From positions 62,001 to 126,000 of the forward strand of contig NZ_VZDO01000012.1 in NCBI RefSeq assembly GCF_008802405.1: DNA of 64,000 nt, given 5' to 3'. The translations under genes were made by a program, and so were the position numbers. Of this stretch, positions 55,561 through 64,000 are shown in pieces (positions within the stretch are counted from its first letter, which is position 1; each line of letters starts with the position of its first letter). Origin of the DNA: Plantimonas leprariae. Lineage in GTDB: Bacteria > Pseudomonadota > Alphaproteobacteria > Rhizobiales > Rhizobiaceae. The notes beneath the pieces are model-generated. The model saw only the letters and a list, made by a program, of their open reading frames with translations. It was not told the DNA's origin and made no database searches.

Positions 55561-56403
55561 TCAATGTGCCGGCTCCTGCTTGGACCTCGCGACGATCTGC
55601 GTCGGGTTGACGAACTGCAGCGCCAATATCAGCCAGAACAAGGTCGTGATCATATAGACCACCGCCATCGCGTCGATCGACTGCGCCGCCCGGACGCCCG
55701 AGGCGAAGACCGCGTAGTAGAGCGAGACGACCAGCGTCTGGCTCGTCGGCCCGGCGACGAGGAAGGTCAGCTCGAACATCGCGATGGTGCGGACCAGCAC
55801 GAGCAGCAGCGCCGCCAGCATGCCCGGCACGAGGAGCGGCAGGAGGATGCGCACGAACAGGCTCCACGTTCCCGCGCCGAAGACGCGCGCTGCCGCCTCG
55901 ACCCGTGGGTCGATCTGCTCGATGAAAGGGATCATCACCAGCACCACGAAGGGGATCGAGGGCACGAGGTTGATGAGTACGACGCCGGTCAGCGTGCCGC
56001 CGAGCCCGGCCTGATAGAGCAGCGTCGCCAGCGGGATGCCGTAGGTCAGCGGCGGCACCAGCAGCGGCAGGAGGAACAGGAGCACCGCAAAGCGCTTGCC
56101 AGGGAAGTCGCGGCGCGCCAGCGCGTAGGCCGCCGTCACCCCGATGATGCCTGAGATCAGCGTCACCGCGAACACGGCTTGGAACGTGACGAAGAGCACG
56201 TCGGAAAGCTGGAACTCGCGCCAGGCGCTCGCGTACCACCGCGTCGTGTAGCCCGTCGGCAGCGCCGTACCGGACCAGCGGCGCGCAAAGGAGTTCAGCA
56301 CCACCGTCGCGACGACGCCGACGAGATTCAGGACGAAGAGCGCCGTGACCGCCCAAACGGCGAAACGCCAGAGCTTCGATAGGAGACCGGTGTTGCGGAT
56401 CAT
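55561..56403 (-). CDS. ABC transporter permease 2 of hexuronate operon (PotC-like)
   Basis: The product is 280 aa with six spans. The EAA loop ARVFGAGTWSLFVRILLPLLVPG fits spermidine/putrescine-type (PotC) permeases. ATG 56403 overlaps the upstream permease stop as ATGA. It lies between uronate enzymes, so import of a hexuronate or uronate oligomer is inferred rather than polyamines. Confidence 0.88.
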   Translation of the reverse strand: MIRNTGLLSKLWRFAVWAVTALFVLNLVGVVATVVLNSFARRWSGTALPTGYTTRWYASAWREFQLSDVLFVTFQAVFAVTLISGIIGVTAAYALARRDFPGKRFAVLLFLLPLLVPPLTYGIPLATLLYQAGLGGTLTGVVLINLVPSIPFVVLVMIPFIEQIDPRVEAAARVFGAGTWSLFVRILLPLLVPGMLAALLLVLVRTIAMFELTFLVAGPTSQTLVVSLYYAVFASGVRAAQSIDAMAVVYMITTLFWLILALQFVNPTQIVARSKQEPAH

Positions 56404-57311
56404 CCCTTCGTCCCCCCGGTCGGTCCGCGGTAGAACAGCCGCCGCAGCGCGAGCACGGCCACGACCACCAGAAGCTGCACCAGCGCCATCAGGATCGCGA
56501 TCGCGGAGCCAAAGGAATGGTCGTAGGCCTCGAAGGCCGCGCTGTAGGCGGCGATCGACATGACACGGGTCGGCCCCGCCGGTGCGCCGAGCAGCACGGC
56601 GGACGGAAACACCGCGAAGGCCTGGACGAAGCTCAGACAGAAGGTGACGGCGAGGCCCGGCACGAGGAGCGGCAGGAAGACGTGGAGGAAGCGCTTCCGC
56701 GCATTGGCGCCGAGCGTCGCGCCGGCCTGCTCGATCGCCGGATCGATGCCGGTGACGTAGGAGAGCGTCAGCAGGAACGAGAACGGGAAGCCGGTGATCA
56801 GCAGCGAGGCGAAGACGCCCCAGTAGTTGTTGGTCAGCCGAAGCGGCCGGTCGATCAGGTGGAGGAAGACGAGCGTCTGGTTGAACCAGCCGCGCGGCCC
56901 AAGGAAGTTCAGGAGGCCTTCGGCGACGAGCACGGTGCCGAGCGTGATCGGCAGGACGAGGATCGTCGTCAGAAGACGCTGTCGGCGCATCAGGCGCACG
57001 CGCATCGCGATCGGCACCGCGAGCGCGAGGTTCAACACTGTCACCGGCAGCGCGAGCCAGAGCGTCGCCGCGATCGTGTCGCGCTGGAACGGGTCGGCGA
57101 AGAAGCGCTGGTAGTTCGCGTACCACGCGCCGCCGTCCTTGGGCGTCAGCGAGTCGACGAGGCCGTACGCGAACGGGTAGATGAACAGGCCGAGGATCGC
57201 GACGAGCCCCGGCAGAAGGAGCAGCGTCGTCGCGTCGAAGCCGCGCGCGGCGAGCCGCAGCCGCAGCGACGGCGTCGCGGCGGCTTCGCCCGGATGCGCC
57301 AGCGCCGTCAT
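56400..57311 (-). CDS. ABC transporter permease 1 of hexuronate operon (PotB-like)
   Basis: The product is 303 aa with six spans after a short cytoplasmic N-terminus. The EAA loop IEQAGATLGANARKRFLHVFLPLLVPG is conserved. ATG 57311 overlaps the ATPase stop by 4 nt. It is the partner of the 55561-56403 permease in a PotABCD-type importer. Confidence 0.88.
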   Translation of the reverse strand: MTALAHPGEAAATPSLRLRLAARGFDATTLLLLPGLVAILGLFIYPFAYGLVDSLTPKDGGAWYANYQRFFADPFQRDTIAATLWLALPVTVLNLALAVPIAMRVRLMRRQRLLTTILVLPITLGTVLVAEGLLNFLGPRGWFNQTLVFLHLIDRPLRLTNNYWGVFASLLITGFPFSFLLTLSYVTGIDPAIEQAGATLGANARKRFLHVFLPLLVPGLAVTFCLSFVQAFAVFPSAVLLGAPAGPTRVMSIAAYSAAFEAYDHSFGSAIAILMALVQLLVVVAVLALRRLFYRGPTGGTKG

Positions 57312-58393
57312 GCGCCGGTCGCCGGGAAGAGCAGCGTCCGGTCGGGCGCGGGAACCAGCGTAACCGTCTCGCCGGCGCGGTGCGAGCGGTCGGAGCGGAA
57401 GTAGAGCGTCTCGCCGCCACCCGTTTCCGCCATGCCGAAGAAGGCGCGGCCGCGATATTCGGTCGAGACGACGCGCGCCGCGATCCCCTCGCCCGAACCG
57501 GCGACGAGGTCTTCCGGTCGGATCGACACCGTCACCGGCCCCTCGCCTGCGGGTCCGCGCACCGGGAAGCTCCCGCCGCCGGCTTCGACGCGGAAGCCGC
57601 CGTGCGCGGTACCGCGCAAACGATTGCGAAAGCCCATGAAGTCGGCGACGTCCGGGTCGGCCGGCCGCTCGTAGAGGTCTTCCGGCGTGCCGATCTGCCG
57701 GATGCGCCCGCCGCTCATCACGACGATCCGGTCGGCGAGCGACAGCGCCTCGTCCTGATCGTGCGTCACGTAGATCGTGGTGGAGCCGATCTTGTCGTGG
57801 ATGCCGCGGATCTCGGCGCGCATCTCGAGGCGCAGTTTCGCGTCGAGGTTCGACAGCGGCTCGTCCATCAACACAACCGGCGGTCGGATCACCACCGCCC
57901 GCGCGATCGCGACGCGCTGCTGCTGGCCGCCGGACAGTTGCCCCGGCAGCTTGTCGATCTGGTCCTCCAGCCGCACCAGCGCCAGCGCGGCGCGGATGCG
58001 CTCTTCCGCATCCGCCTTCGAGACGCCGCGCATGGCGAGGCCGAAGCCGACGTTGCGGCGGACCGACAGGTGCGGGAACAGCGCGTAGCTCTGGAACACC
58101 ATGCCGAAGCCGCGCTTCTCCGGCGTCAGCTCGTCGATGCGCCGGCCGTCGAGCCGGATTTCGCCGCCGGTCAGCGCGAGCAAGCCGGCGATGCAGTTCA
58201 GCGCCGTCGACTTGCCGCAGCCGGAGGGACCCAGCAGCGCGATGAACTCGCCTTTCCGGATCGACAGGTCGATGCCGTCCAGCGCGTTGAACGTGCCGAA
58301 GGCGCGCCGGAGCCCGACGAGTTCCAGGGCGCCCGTCGCCTTGTCCGGCACCAGCGCGGCCGGCTCCGGACGGTCCATCACCGCAGCTTCCAT
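57308..58393 (-). CDS. ABC transporter ATPase of hexuronate operon (PotA-like)
   Basis: The product is 361 aa. Walker A is GPSGCGKST, then MVFQSYALFPHLSV, LSGGQQQRVAIARA, VVLMDEPLSNLD, VTHDQDEALSLADRIVVM, and a C-terminal TOBE domain with VSIRPEDLV. GGAGAGAG precedes ATG 58393. It powers the two permeases with which it overlaps. Confidence 0.92.
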   Translation of the reverse strand: MEAAVMDRPEPAALVPDKATGALELVGLRRAFGTFNALDGIDLSIRKGEFIALLGPSGCGKSTALNCIAGLLALTGGEIRLDGRRIDELTPEKRGFGMVFQSYALFPHLSVRRNVGFGLAMRGVSKADAEERIRAALALVRLEDQIDKLPGQLSGGQQQRVAIARAVVIRPPVVLMDEPLSNLDAKLRLEMRAEIRGIHDKIGSTTIYVTHDQDEALSLADRIVVMSGGRIRQIGTPEDLYERPADPDVADFMGFRNRLRGTAHGGFRVEAGGGSFPVRGPAGEGPVTVSIRPEDLVAGSGEGIAARVVSTEYRGRAFFGMAETGGGETLYFRSDRSHRAGETVTLVPAPDRTLLFPATGA

Positions 58394-58417
58394 GCGTCTC
58401 TCTCCGCGCGCGGCGCG

Positions 58418-59593
58418 TTACTTCTTCGCCGCGCCGATCTGCTCGTCCCACATGCGGAAGGCCGTCACGATCTGGGCGGCGTCGAGCGGGGTTTCGAGCG
58501 GATTATTCGCGATCAACTGGTCGTATTCCGGCCGGCCGAACTCGCCGATCGCGTCCTGGCTGTCCTGCGGGGCCATGTCGAGCGTGACGTTCTTCACCGC
58601 CGGGCCCGGATAGAAGTAGCCCTCGTCGTAGGCATAGGCCTGCGCTTCCGGCTGCAGCATGTAGCTCATCAGGTCTAGGAGCACGCCGAGCTTCTCCTCC
58701 GAGACGCCCTTCGGCACCACCATGTAGTGGGCGTCGGTCACCCAGTGGAAGCCTTCCAGCGTGCCGATCTTCGCCTCTTCCGGCACGGTGCCGAGGACGC
58801 GCGGATTGATGTCCCAGCCGGTGGTGGTGATGACGATGTCGCGGGTGCCCTCGCCGAACTCGCGCATGGTCTGCGTCGTGCCGGTGGCGTAGTACTCGAT
58901 GTTCTCGCCGAGCGCCTTCAGGTATTCCCAGGTCTTCGCCCAGCCCTTCGCCGGGTCGCGCGGGTCGCTATCTTTCAGGATGTACGGCAGGCCCATGAGG
59001 AAGGTGCGGCCGGGGCCGGAATTGGTGGGCCGGGCGTAGATCAGCTTGTTCGGGTTCTGCTTCGTCCAGTCGAGCAGTTCCTGCGCGGTCTTCGGCGGCG
59101 TCGGCGTCCGGTCCGGCATGTATTCGATCAGCGGGCCGGACGGGTAGTAGCTGACGACGACGCCGTGGTCCTTGGCGATCGCCTGCATCTTGAACGCCTG
59201 CGGCAGGAGCACGTCAGCCAAGTTCGGCAGCTTGCCCGCCTGCGGCTTCAGGTCGGTCCAGAGGTCGAGGTCGAGACCGGCGGACAGCGCGTCCGTGCCG
59301 GTGAGGACGAGGTCGATGTCGACGCTGCCGGCCTTCTGCTGCGCCTGCAGCTTCGCCGGCAGCTCCGGCGCCGGCGCCTTGGTGAAGGCGATGCGGGCGA
59401 CCATGTCGGGTTTCGCCTTGGCGTAGGCCTCCATCGCGCCTTGCGTCAGCGCGAGGTTGCCGGCGACGTCGGCGACGGTGAGCGTCACCGGCGAGGCCGG
59501 CTTCGCGGCTTGCGCGAAGGCACGCCGCCCAATGAGGCCGGTCGCGGCGAGGCCGGCGGTGCCGGCGAGAATGCCCCTGCGGTTGATCTTCAT
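58418..59593 (-). CDS. Substrate-binding protein of hexuronate ABC transporter (PotD-like superfamily)
   Basis: The product is 391 aa. The N-terminus (MKINRRGILAGTAG, cleavage near RRAFA) resembles a Tat or Tat/Sec signal. The mature part has the two-lobe SBP architecture with IDLVLTGTDALSAG, GPLIEYMPDRTPTPPKT and EGFHWVTDAHYMVVPKG. It lies directly after uxaC and before its ATPase and permeases. This context argues for binding of glucuronate, galacturonate or an oligouronide, which would be unusual for the PotD-like group. Confidence 0.85.
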   Translation of the reverse strand: MKINRRGILAGTAGLAATGLIGRRAFAQAAKPASPVTLTVADVAGNLALTQGAMEAYAKAKPDMVARIAFTKAPAPELPAKLQAQQKAGSVDIDLVLTGTDALSAGLDLDLWTDLKPQAGKLPNLADVLLPQAFKMQAIAKDHGVVVSYYPSGPLIEYMPDRTPTPPKTAQELLDWTKQNPNKLIYARPTNSGPGRTFLMGLPYILKDSDPRDPAKGWAKTWEYLKALGENIEYYATGTTQTMREFGEGTRDIVITTTGWDINPRVLGTVPEEAKIGTLEGFHWVTDAHYMVVPKGVSEEKLGVLLDLMSYMLQPEAQAYAYDEGYFYPGPAVKNVTLDMAPQDSQDAIGEFGRPEYDQLIANNPLETPLDAAQIVTAFRMWDEQIGAAKK

Positions 59594-59633
59594 TGCATCG
59601 TCCTCCCCTGGCGCGCTCCCGGCGCCCTCTTGT

Positions 59634-61034
59634 TCAAAGCCGATAGGCGCGCTTCGCCAGCCCGTAGGCGAGGTCGCGCGCCACCTCGTGCGCCTCGTCC
59701 TCGTCCAGCCGGCCGTCGGCGACGAGCGTCGCCAGGAACGCGCAGTCGGCGCGCCGGGCCATGTCGTGCCGGGCAGGGATCGACAGGTAGGCGCGCGTGT
59801 CGTCGTTGAAGCCGACCGTATTGTAAAAGCCGGCCGTCTCGGTGGTCAGCTCGCGGAACCGGCGCATGCCCTCCGGGCTGTCGAAGAACCACCAGGGCGG
59901 ACCGAGCCTGAGCGCCGGGTAGTGGCCGGCGAGCGGCGCCAGTTCGCGTCCGTAGGACGTCTCGTCCAGCGTGAAGAGGATCACCGTCACCGCCGGGTCG
60001 TTGCCGACCTCGGCGAGCAGGGGTTTCAACGCCTCGACGTAATCCGTCGGGCGCGGGATGTCGCCGCCCTTGTCGGGGCCGAAGCCCTTGAACACCGCCG
60101 GGTTGTGGTTGCGGTCGGAGCCGGGATGGATCTGCATCACGAGCCCGTCGTCGCGGCTCATTCGTGCCATCTCGGTCAGCATCTGGGCGCGGAACAGCTC
60201 GGCGTCGGCCGGGCTCGCCTCGCCCTTCGCCACCCGCTGGAACAGTTGCCCGGCCTCGGCTTCCGACAGGTTCGCGGTCCGCGCGGAGGGGTGGCCGTGA
60301 TCGGTCGCCGTCGCACCGCGCGCCTTGAAGTATTCGCGCTTCGCCCGGTGCGCCGCGAGATAGCCGGCATAGTTCATCGCCTCGCCTGCTTCGCTGACGA
60401 ACCGCGGCAGCGCATCAGCGAAACCGGCGCGCTCGGGATCGACCACGCCGTCCGGCCGATAGGTCGGCAGGACGCGGCCCTTCCAGCCGGAGGCGTGGAT
60501 CGCGTCGTGGTACTTCAGGTCGTCCGTCGCCGCGTCGGTGGTCGAGATCGCCTCGATGCGGAAGCGCTCGTAGAGCGCGCGCGGGCGCATGTCCGCTTCG
60601 CCGAGCCGGCCGGCGATCGTGTCGTAGATACGGTCGGCGTTCGCCGGGCCGAGCCGTTCCGTCACGCCGAAGATCGTCTCCAGCGAGTATTCGAACCAGT
60701 AGCGCGTCGGCGTGCCGCGGAAGAGGTGGTAGTGCTCGGCGAAGAGACGCCAGATCGCGCGTCCGTCCGTCTCGGCGCGGCGGCCGCCTGCGTCCGGCAC
60801 GCCGAGCTGTTCCAGCGGCACGCCCTGGCTGTAGAGCATGCGGAAGACGTAGTGGTCCGGCACCACGAACAGCTCGGCCGGATCGCCGAAGGGCGCGTCC
60901 TCGGCGTACCAGCGCGGCTCGGTATGGCCGTGTGGCGAGATGATCGGCAGCGTCTCGACGCCCGCATGAAGCCGGCGGGCGAGCGTCCTCGCCTCCGGCT
61001 CGATCGGAAACAGCCGATCCGGGTTCAATGCCAT
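59634..61034 (-). CDS. uxaC: Glucuronate (uronate) isomerase UxaC
   Basis: The product is 466 aa (E. coli 470), an amidohydrolase-fold enzyme. Seen are IISPHGHTEPRWYAED near the N-terminus, RYWFEYSLETIFGV, and GLVMQIHPGSDRNHN. It isomerises D-glucuronate to D-fructuronate and D-galacturonate to D-tagaturonate. It is the first gene of the minus-strand uronate operon, divergent from the GntR regulator across a 102-bp region. Confidence 0.95.
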   Translation of the reverse strand: MALNPDRLFPIEPEARTLARRLHAGVETLPIISPHGHTEPRWYAEDAPFGDPAELFVVPDHYVFRMLYSQGVPLEQLGVPDAGGRRAETDGRAIWRLFAEHYHLFRGTPTRYWFEYSLETIFGVTERLGPANADRIYDTIAGRLGEADMRPRALYERFRIEAISTTDAATDDLKYHDAIHASGWKGRVLPTYRPDGVVDPERAGFADALPRFVSEAGEAMNYAGYLAAHRAKREYFKARGATATDHGHPSARTANLSEAEAGQLFQRVAKGEASPADAELFRAQMLTEMARMSRDDGLVMQIHPGSDRNHNPAVFKGFGPDKGGDIPRPTDYVEALKPLLAEVGNDPAVTVILFTLDETSYGRELAPLAGHYPALRLGPPWWFFDSPEGMRRFRELTTETAGFYNTVGFNDDTRAYLSIPARHDMARRADCAFLATLVADGRLDEDEAHEVARDLAYGLAKRAYRL

Positions 61035-61097
61035 GCGTGCCGTCCCGCCATGCAGCTTTCCACGGCACTTGCCGCGAAGCGTCCGCTGTCGTAACAA

Positions 61098-61109
61098 CTG
61101 GTATATTAG
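61098..61109. promoter_or_regulatory. Candidate GntR operator between uxaC and the regulator
   Basis: CTGGTATATTAG is an imperfect palindrome (8 of 12 positions symmetric), with a TGGTATA half-site like the ExuR/UxuR sites TGGTATACCA. It lies in the AT-rich centre of the divergent region, 28 bp upstream of the regulator start. Binding is inferred. Confidence 0.45.
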
Positions 61110-61136
61110 AATGTCAATCGGGAGCGCAGTGGCATC

Positions 61137-61850
61137 GTGTCGACGGTCGGGGGGAGACGACGGGTCCTGGGGCGTCCCGCGGTCGGAATGGCGCGGCCGA
61201 CGACCGGTTCGGACCGCGTCTATGCCGCGCTCCACGCCGACATCGTCGGCATGGTCCTGCCGCCCGGCGCGCTTTTGCAGGACAAGGCGCTGGCGGAGCG
61301 ATTCGGCCTCAGCCGCACCCCGATCCGCGAGGCGCTGATCCGCCTCGAGAACGCCGGTCTTGTCGAGATCTTTCCGCAGTCCGGCACCTTCGTGTCGCGC
61401 GTACCGATGGATTCGATCCCGGAAGGCGTCGCCATCCGCAAGGCGCTGGAAGGCCTCGCGGTCGAGGCGGCGGCGGCGCGCATCACGTCCGAGCGGCTCG
61501 CCGAACTCGACCGGACCATCGTGCGGCAGCGGGTCGTCGCGGCGCTCGGCGACACGCGCGAGTTCCACGAGGCCGACGAGGCCTTTCACGAAGCGCTGGC
61601 CCGCATTTCCGGCTATCCGACGGTCTGGAAGCTCGCCTGCCAGGCGAAGGTGCAGGTCGACCGCGCCCGCCGCCTGACCTTGCCGGCGCATGGGCGCATG
61701 GATCAGGTCATCGCCGAGCACCTGACGGTGCGCGACGCGATCGCGCGCGGCGATGCGGCAAGCGCCAAGGCGGCGATGGCCGACCATCTCGGCAAAGTGA
61801 TCCTCGACGTGGAGCGGCTGAGCTGCGACCACCCCGAATACTTCGTCTGA
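61137..61850 (+). CDS. GntR/FadR-subfamily (FCD) regulator of hexuronate genes
   Basis: The product is 237 aa. The winged HTH is typical (LPPGALLQDKALAERFGLSRTPIREALIRLE, read as two contiguous parts), and the C-terminal all-helical FCD ligand domain has the EADEAFHEALARISG metal/ligand-site histidine. GTG 61137 is given; ATG 61188 would remove 17 non-conserved residues. It is followed by uxuA at 11 nt, so it is co-transcribed with it. It probably represses uxaC and uxuA operons, with fructuronate or tagaturonate as likely effector. Confidence 0.88.
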   Translation: MSTVGGRRRVLGRPAVGMARPTTGSDRVYAALHADIVGMVLPPGALLQDKALAERFGLSRTPIREALIRLENAGLVEIFPQSGTFVSRVPMDSIPEGVAIRKALEGLAVEAAAARITSERLAELDRTIVRQRVVAALGDTREFHEADEAFHEALARISGYPTVWKLACQAKVQVDRARRLTLPAHGRMDQVIAEHLTVRDAIARGDAASAKAAMADHLGKVILDVERLSCDHPEYFV

Positions 61851-61861
61851 CGGAGACAGCG

Positions 61862-63046
61862 ATGCGTGAAGGCTGGAGATGGTTCGGACCGAAGGCGGGC
61901 GTGCCGCTCGACCACGTCCGGCAGGCGGGGGCGAGCGACATCGTTTCCTCGCTGCACGAGGTGCCGATCGGCGACCCCTGGACGACGGAAGCCGTTTCCG
62001 AGCGGAAGAGTCTGATCGAGAACGCGCCGGCCGGGCGCGCGCCGCTGCGCTGGAGCGTCGTCGAGAGCATCCCGATCCCCGACCGCGTGAAGCGCGAGGG
62101 CAGCGCGGCCAAGCGCGAGATCGACGCCTGGATCGCCAGCCTCGAAGCGGTCGCCGCGAACGACATCCCGATCATCTGCTACAACTTCATGCCGGTGGTG
62201 GACTGGTGCCGCACCGACCTCGACTACGAGACGCCGACCGGCTCCACCGCGATGCGCTTCGATCAGGACCGGTTCGCCGCCTTCGACCTCCATATCCTGC
62301 AGCGCGAGGGCGTGGAGGCCGACTATTCCGACGACGACCGCAGCCGAGCCCGGGCCGTGTTCGAGGCGATGGACGAGACGGCCGTCGCCGAACTCACCCG
62401 CAACATCGCGAGCGCCCTGCCCGGCTCGACCACCGAGCCGCTGACCATCCCCGCCTTCCGCGAGCGGCTGGCGATGTACCGCGATGTCGACGCCGTGCGG
62501 CTCCGCCGACACCTGATCGAGTTCCTCGAACGCGTCGCGCCGGTGGCAGAGGCGAAGGGCGTGAAGCTGACGATCCATCCTGACGATCCGCCGCGGCCGC
62601 TGTTCGGGCTGCCGCGCGTCGCCTCGACGGCGGCGGACTTCGCCGCGCTGTTCGACGCGGTCCCGTCGCCCGCCAACGGCCTCTGCTTCTGCACCGGCAG
62701 CCTCGGGGTGCGCGCCGACAACGACCTGCCGGCGATCGTCCGGCGCTTCGCGTCACGCATCCATTTCGCGCATCTCCGGGCGACGCTCAGGGAAAGCGAT
62801 CCTCGGAGCTTCCATGAATCGGCGCATCTCGACGGCGATGTCGACATGGTGGCGGTCCTGCGCGAACTCGTCGCCGAGGACCGCAAGCGCGCGGAGCCGG
62901 ACAGGATCGTCTTCCGCTCTGACCACGGCCAGCGGATGCTGGACGACCTGACGAAGACGGTGACGCCCGGCTACCCTTCGATCGGTCGGCTTCGGGGCCT
63001 CGCCGAGCTGCGCGGCGTCATCCGCGCGCTCGAACACGCGGCGTGA
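61862..63046 (+). CDS. uxuA: Mannonate dehydratase UxuA
   Basis: The product is 394 aa (E. coli UxuA 394). The N-terminus WRWFGPKAGVPLDHVRQAG and the metal-site motifs IHPDDPPRPLFGLPR, CFCTGSLG and VFRSDHGQRMLDD are diagnostic. It dehydrates D-mannonate to KDG, closing the glucuronate branch together with UxaC and UxuB of the divergent operon. GGAG precedes ATG 61862. Confidence 0.95.
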   Translation: MREGWRWFGPKAGVPLDHVRQAGASDIVSSLHEVPIGDPWTTEAVSERKSLIENAPAGRAPLRWSVVESIPIPDRVKREGSAAKREIDAWIASLEAVAANDIPIICYNFMPVVDWCRTDLDYETPTGSTAMRFDQDRFAAFDLHILQREGVEADYSDDDRSRARAVFEAMDETAVAELTRNIASALPGSTTEPLTIPAFRERLAMYRDVDAVRLRRHLIEFLERVAPVAEAKGVKLTIHPDDPPRPLFGLPRVASTAADFAALFDAVPSPANGLCFCTGSLGVRADNDLPAIVRRFASRIHFAHLRATLRESDPRSFHESAHLDGDVDMVAVLRELVAEDRKRAEPDRIVFRSDHGQRMLDDLTKTVTPGYPSIGRLRGLAELRGVIRALEHAA

Positions 63047-63058
63047 TGCGTCGGGGGA

Positions 63059-64000
63059 TCAGTAGTACGGGTCGTAATACTCGTCGTCGCGCGGCGCCGG
63101 CGCATAGCGTCTGACTGCGCGCGGCCGTCCGTCCTCGTCCGTCCATTGCGGCCGGCGGATGACGACGGGGCCGTCGTCGCGGTCGTAGCGCGTTCCCTCG
63201 TCGAGCCAGTCCGGGTCGCGGTCCTGCGCCGCCTCGCGACGCTCGACCTGCCGCGTTGCGACCCCACGATCGCGCCGCTCCGGCATCCGGTCGACGAGGA
63301 AGGACGAGTGGATCCAGCCGCTGCCGTTCGGCCCGCGGACCTCGCACCATTCGTCGCATCGGCCGACGGACACCGGGGTGCCCTGCTTGAGCGTGCCGAG
63401 CTCGCGCCCGTGCGGGCCGGCGCGCAGCGTCACGTTGCGCAGGATCACCGCGCCGCGCCCGCCCCGGTCGGCGGCGGGAGCAGCAGGCTCGTCGCGCGGT
63501 GGCTCGGGCTGCGCCGGCGGCGGGGCGAGCGAGGCGACCTGCTTCTCGTCCGACACGGCCGGCCGCGGCGGCTCCGGCCGAGGGGTCGGAACCACCGTCG
63601 CTACCTCCGGCTCCGCCGATGCTTCCGCGGCGGCGGGTGGCGCGGCTTCTTCCGCTGCCGGCGCATCCGTCACGGCCGGGGCGTCCTCTACCGCCTCGGC
63701 GGGCGCGTCGCTCGAAGCGGCTGGCGCTGGCTCGTCAGGCTTTGCAGGCTGCTTCGGCTCGACCGACGCCACCTTCACGGGCGGCTTCGCCGGCTGGGCA
63801 TCCGCTACCGTGGTGTCCGAAGCTGCAGGTTTGGCATCGGGGAGCAGCAGGTAGAGCGGCACCGCGCCGCCGACGATCACCGTGGCGCAGAGCACCGGGA
63901 TCGCCACGATCCAGACCGCCGTGCGGATCAGCGCCCGCTTCCATGGCGAGGCCTCCGCGCGTCCGCCGGAGGGTGAACGCCGCTTTCCCGTCGCATTCAT
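63059..64000 (-). CDS. Membrane-anchored SH3-domain protein with Pro/Ala/Glu-rich linker
   Basis: The product is 313 aa; its ATG coincides with the last base of the window, so an upstream alternative start cannot be judged. One membrane span (about residues 25-53) follows a short basic cytoplasmic tail. A long disordered Pro/Ala/Glu-rich segment (about 55-180) leads to a bacterial SH3 (SH3_3/SH3b) domain (about 183-235) with LRAGPHGRELGTLKQGTPV and CDEWCEVRGPNGSGWIHSSFL. An acidic/Arg/Tyr-rich tail ends in YYDPYY. This resembles periplasmic cell-wall-binding proteins; its role is unknown. Confidence 0.8.
   Translation of the reverse strand: MNATGKRRSPSGGRAEASPWKRALIRTAVWIVAIPVLCATVIVGGAVPLYLLLPDAKPAASDTTVADAQPAKPPVKVASVEPKQPAKPDEPAPAASSDAPAEAVEDAPAVTDAPAAEEAAPPAAAEASAEPEVATVVPTPRPEPPRPAVSDEKQVASLAPPPAQPEPPRDEPAAPAADRGGRGAVILRNVTLRAGPHGRELGTLKQGTPVSVGRCDEWCEVRGPNGSGWIHSSFLVDRMPERRDRGVATRQVERREAAQDRDPDWLDEGTRYDRDDGPVVIRRPQWTDEDGRPRAVRRYAPAPRDDEYYDPYY

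Noticed and set aside
55561-59593. Polyamine transporter potABCD
   Set aside because: Family resemblance only; it is embedded between uronate enzymes in one operon, so a uronate-type ligand is more likely.

Overview
The window is a GC-rich stretch of an alphaproteobacterial chromosome. The best guess is Hyphomicrobiales (Rhizobiales): it has an Irr-type iron control element ahead of an iron-uptake operon, a DgcN/DUF1611 gene, many CUT1 and peptide ABC systems, and dense operons joined by 4-nt ATGA, GTGA or TTGA overlaps. This placement is an inference; no rRNA or complete tRNA is present. About 55 protein genes are supported, and nearly all carry intact family motifs.

Left end (1-1000): a truncated polysaccharide flippase gene of clearly lower G+C, then a gene-poor stretch ending in the 3' part of a tRNA-Val(GAC). 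This looks like the edge of a genomic island whose body lies outside the window. Region 1.2-14 kb: glycerate 2-kinase, a Bcr/CflA exporter, an orphan UgpB, a complete dipeptide/oligopeptide ABC system (dppBCDF-like operon with a trailing GAF gene; the binding protein is divergent), an ArsB/SLC13-like carrier and an MFS carrier. Region 14-26 kb is rich in signalling and redox genes: three c-di-GMP enzymes, one of them in a two-gene unit with an amino-acid-type periplasmic binding protein; a quinone oxidoreductase; a divergent cytochrome b561/cupredoxin pair; a GreA-like factor; DgcN; and Dps.

Region 26-37 kb is a sugar/polyol locus: mannitol-type dehydrogenase, LacI regulator with a perfect palindromic operator, CUT1 ABC transporter (SBP, two permeases, ATPase), sugar isomerase, Gfo/Idh dehydrogenase, and an amylosucrase. 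Region 37-41.4 kb is an efeUOB iron-uptake operon with an extra M75-only EfeM, behind an ICE-box. Region 41.6-47.5 kb: an Na+/H+ antiporter with a C-terminal cyclic-nucleotide domain, a nucleoside hydrolase, and a three-gene phospholipid operon (CDP-alcohol phosphotransferase with an altered motif, PlsC-like acyltransferase, CdsA-like cytidylyltransferase). Region 47.5-51.5 kb: sulfate uptake sbp-cysTWA.

Region 51.6-63 kb is a hexuronate locus: kdgK; a long operon uxaC - PotABCD-like ABC transporter - uxuB - uxaA; and a divergent GntR regulator with uxuA. Together they convert glucuronate to KDG and then KDPG; uxaA adds the altronate step of galacturonate use, but no dedicated tagaturonate reductase is seen. 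The window ends with an SH3-domain membrane protein. The strongest leads are the binding-protein/diguanylate cyclase pair, the phospholipid operon with the altered catalytic motif, the tRNA-Val island scar, the hexuronate locus with its own ABC importer, and the efe operon with a split EfeM.
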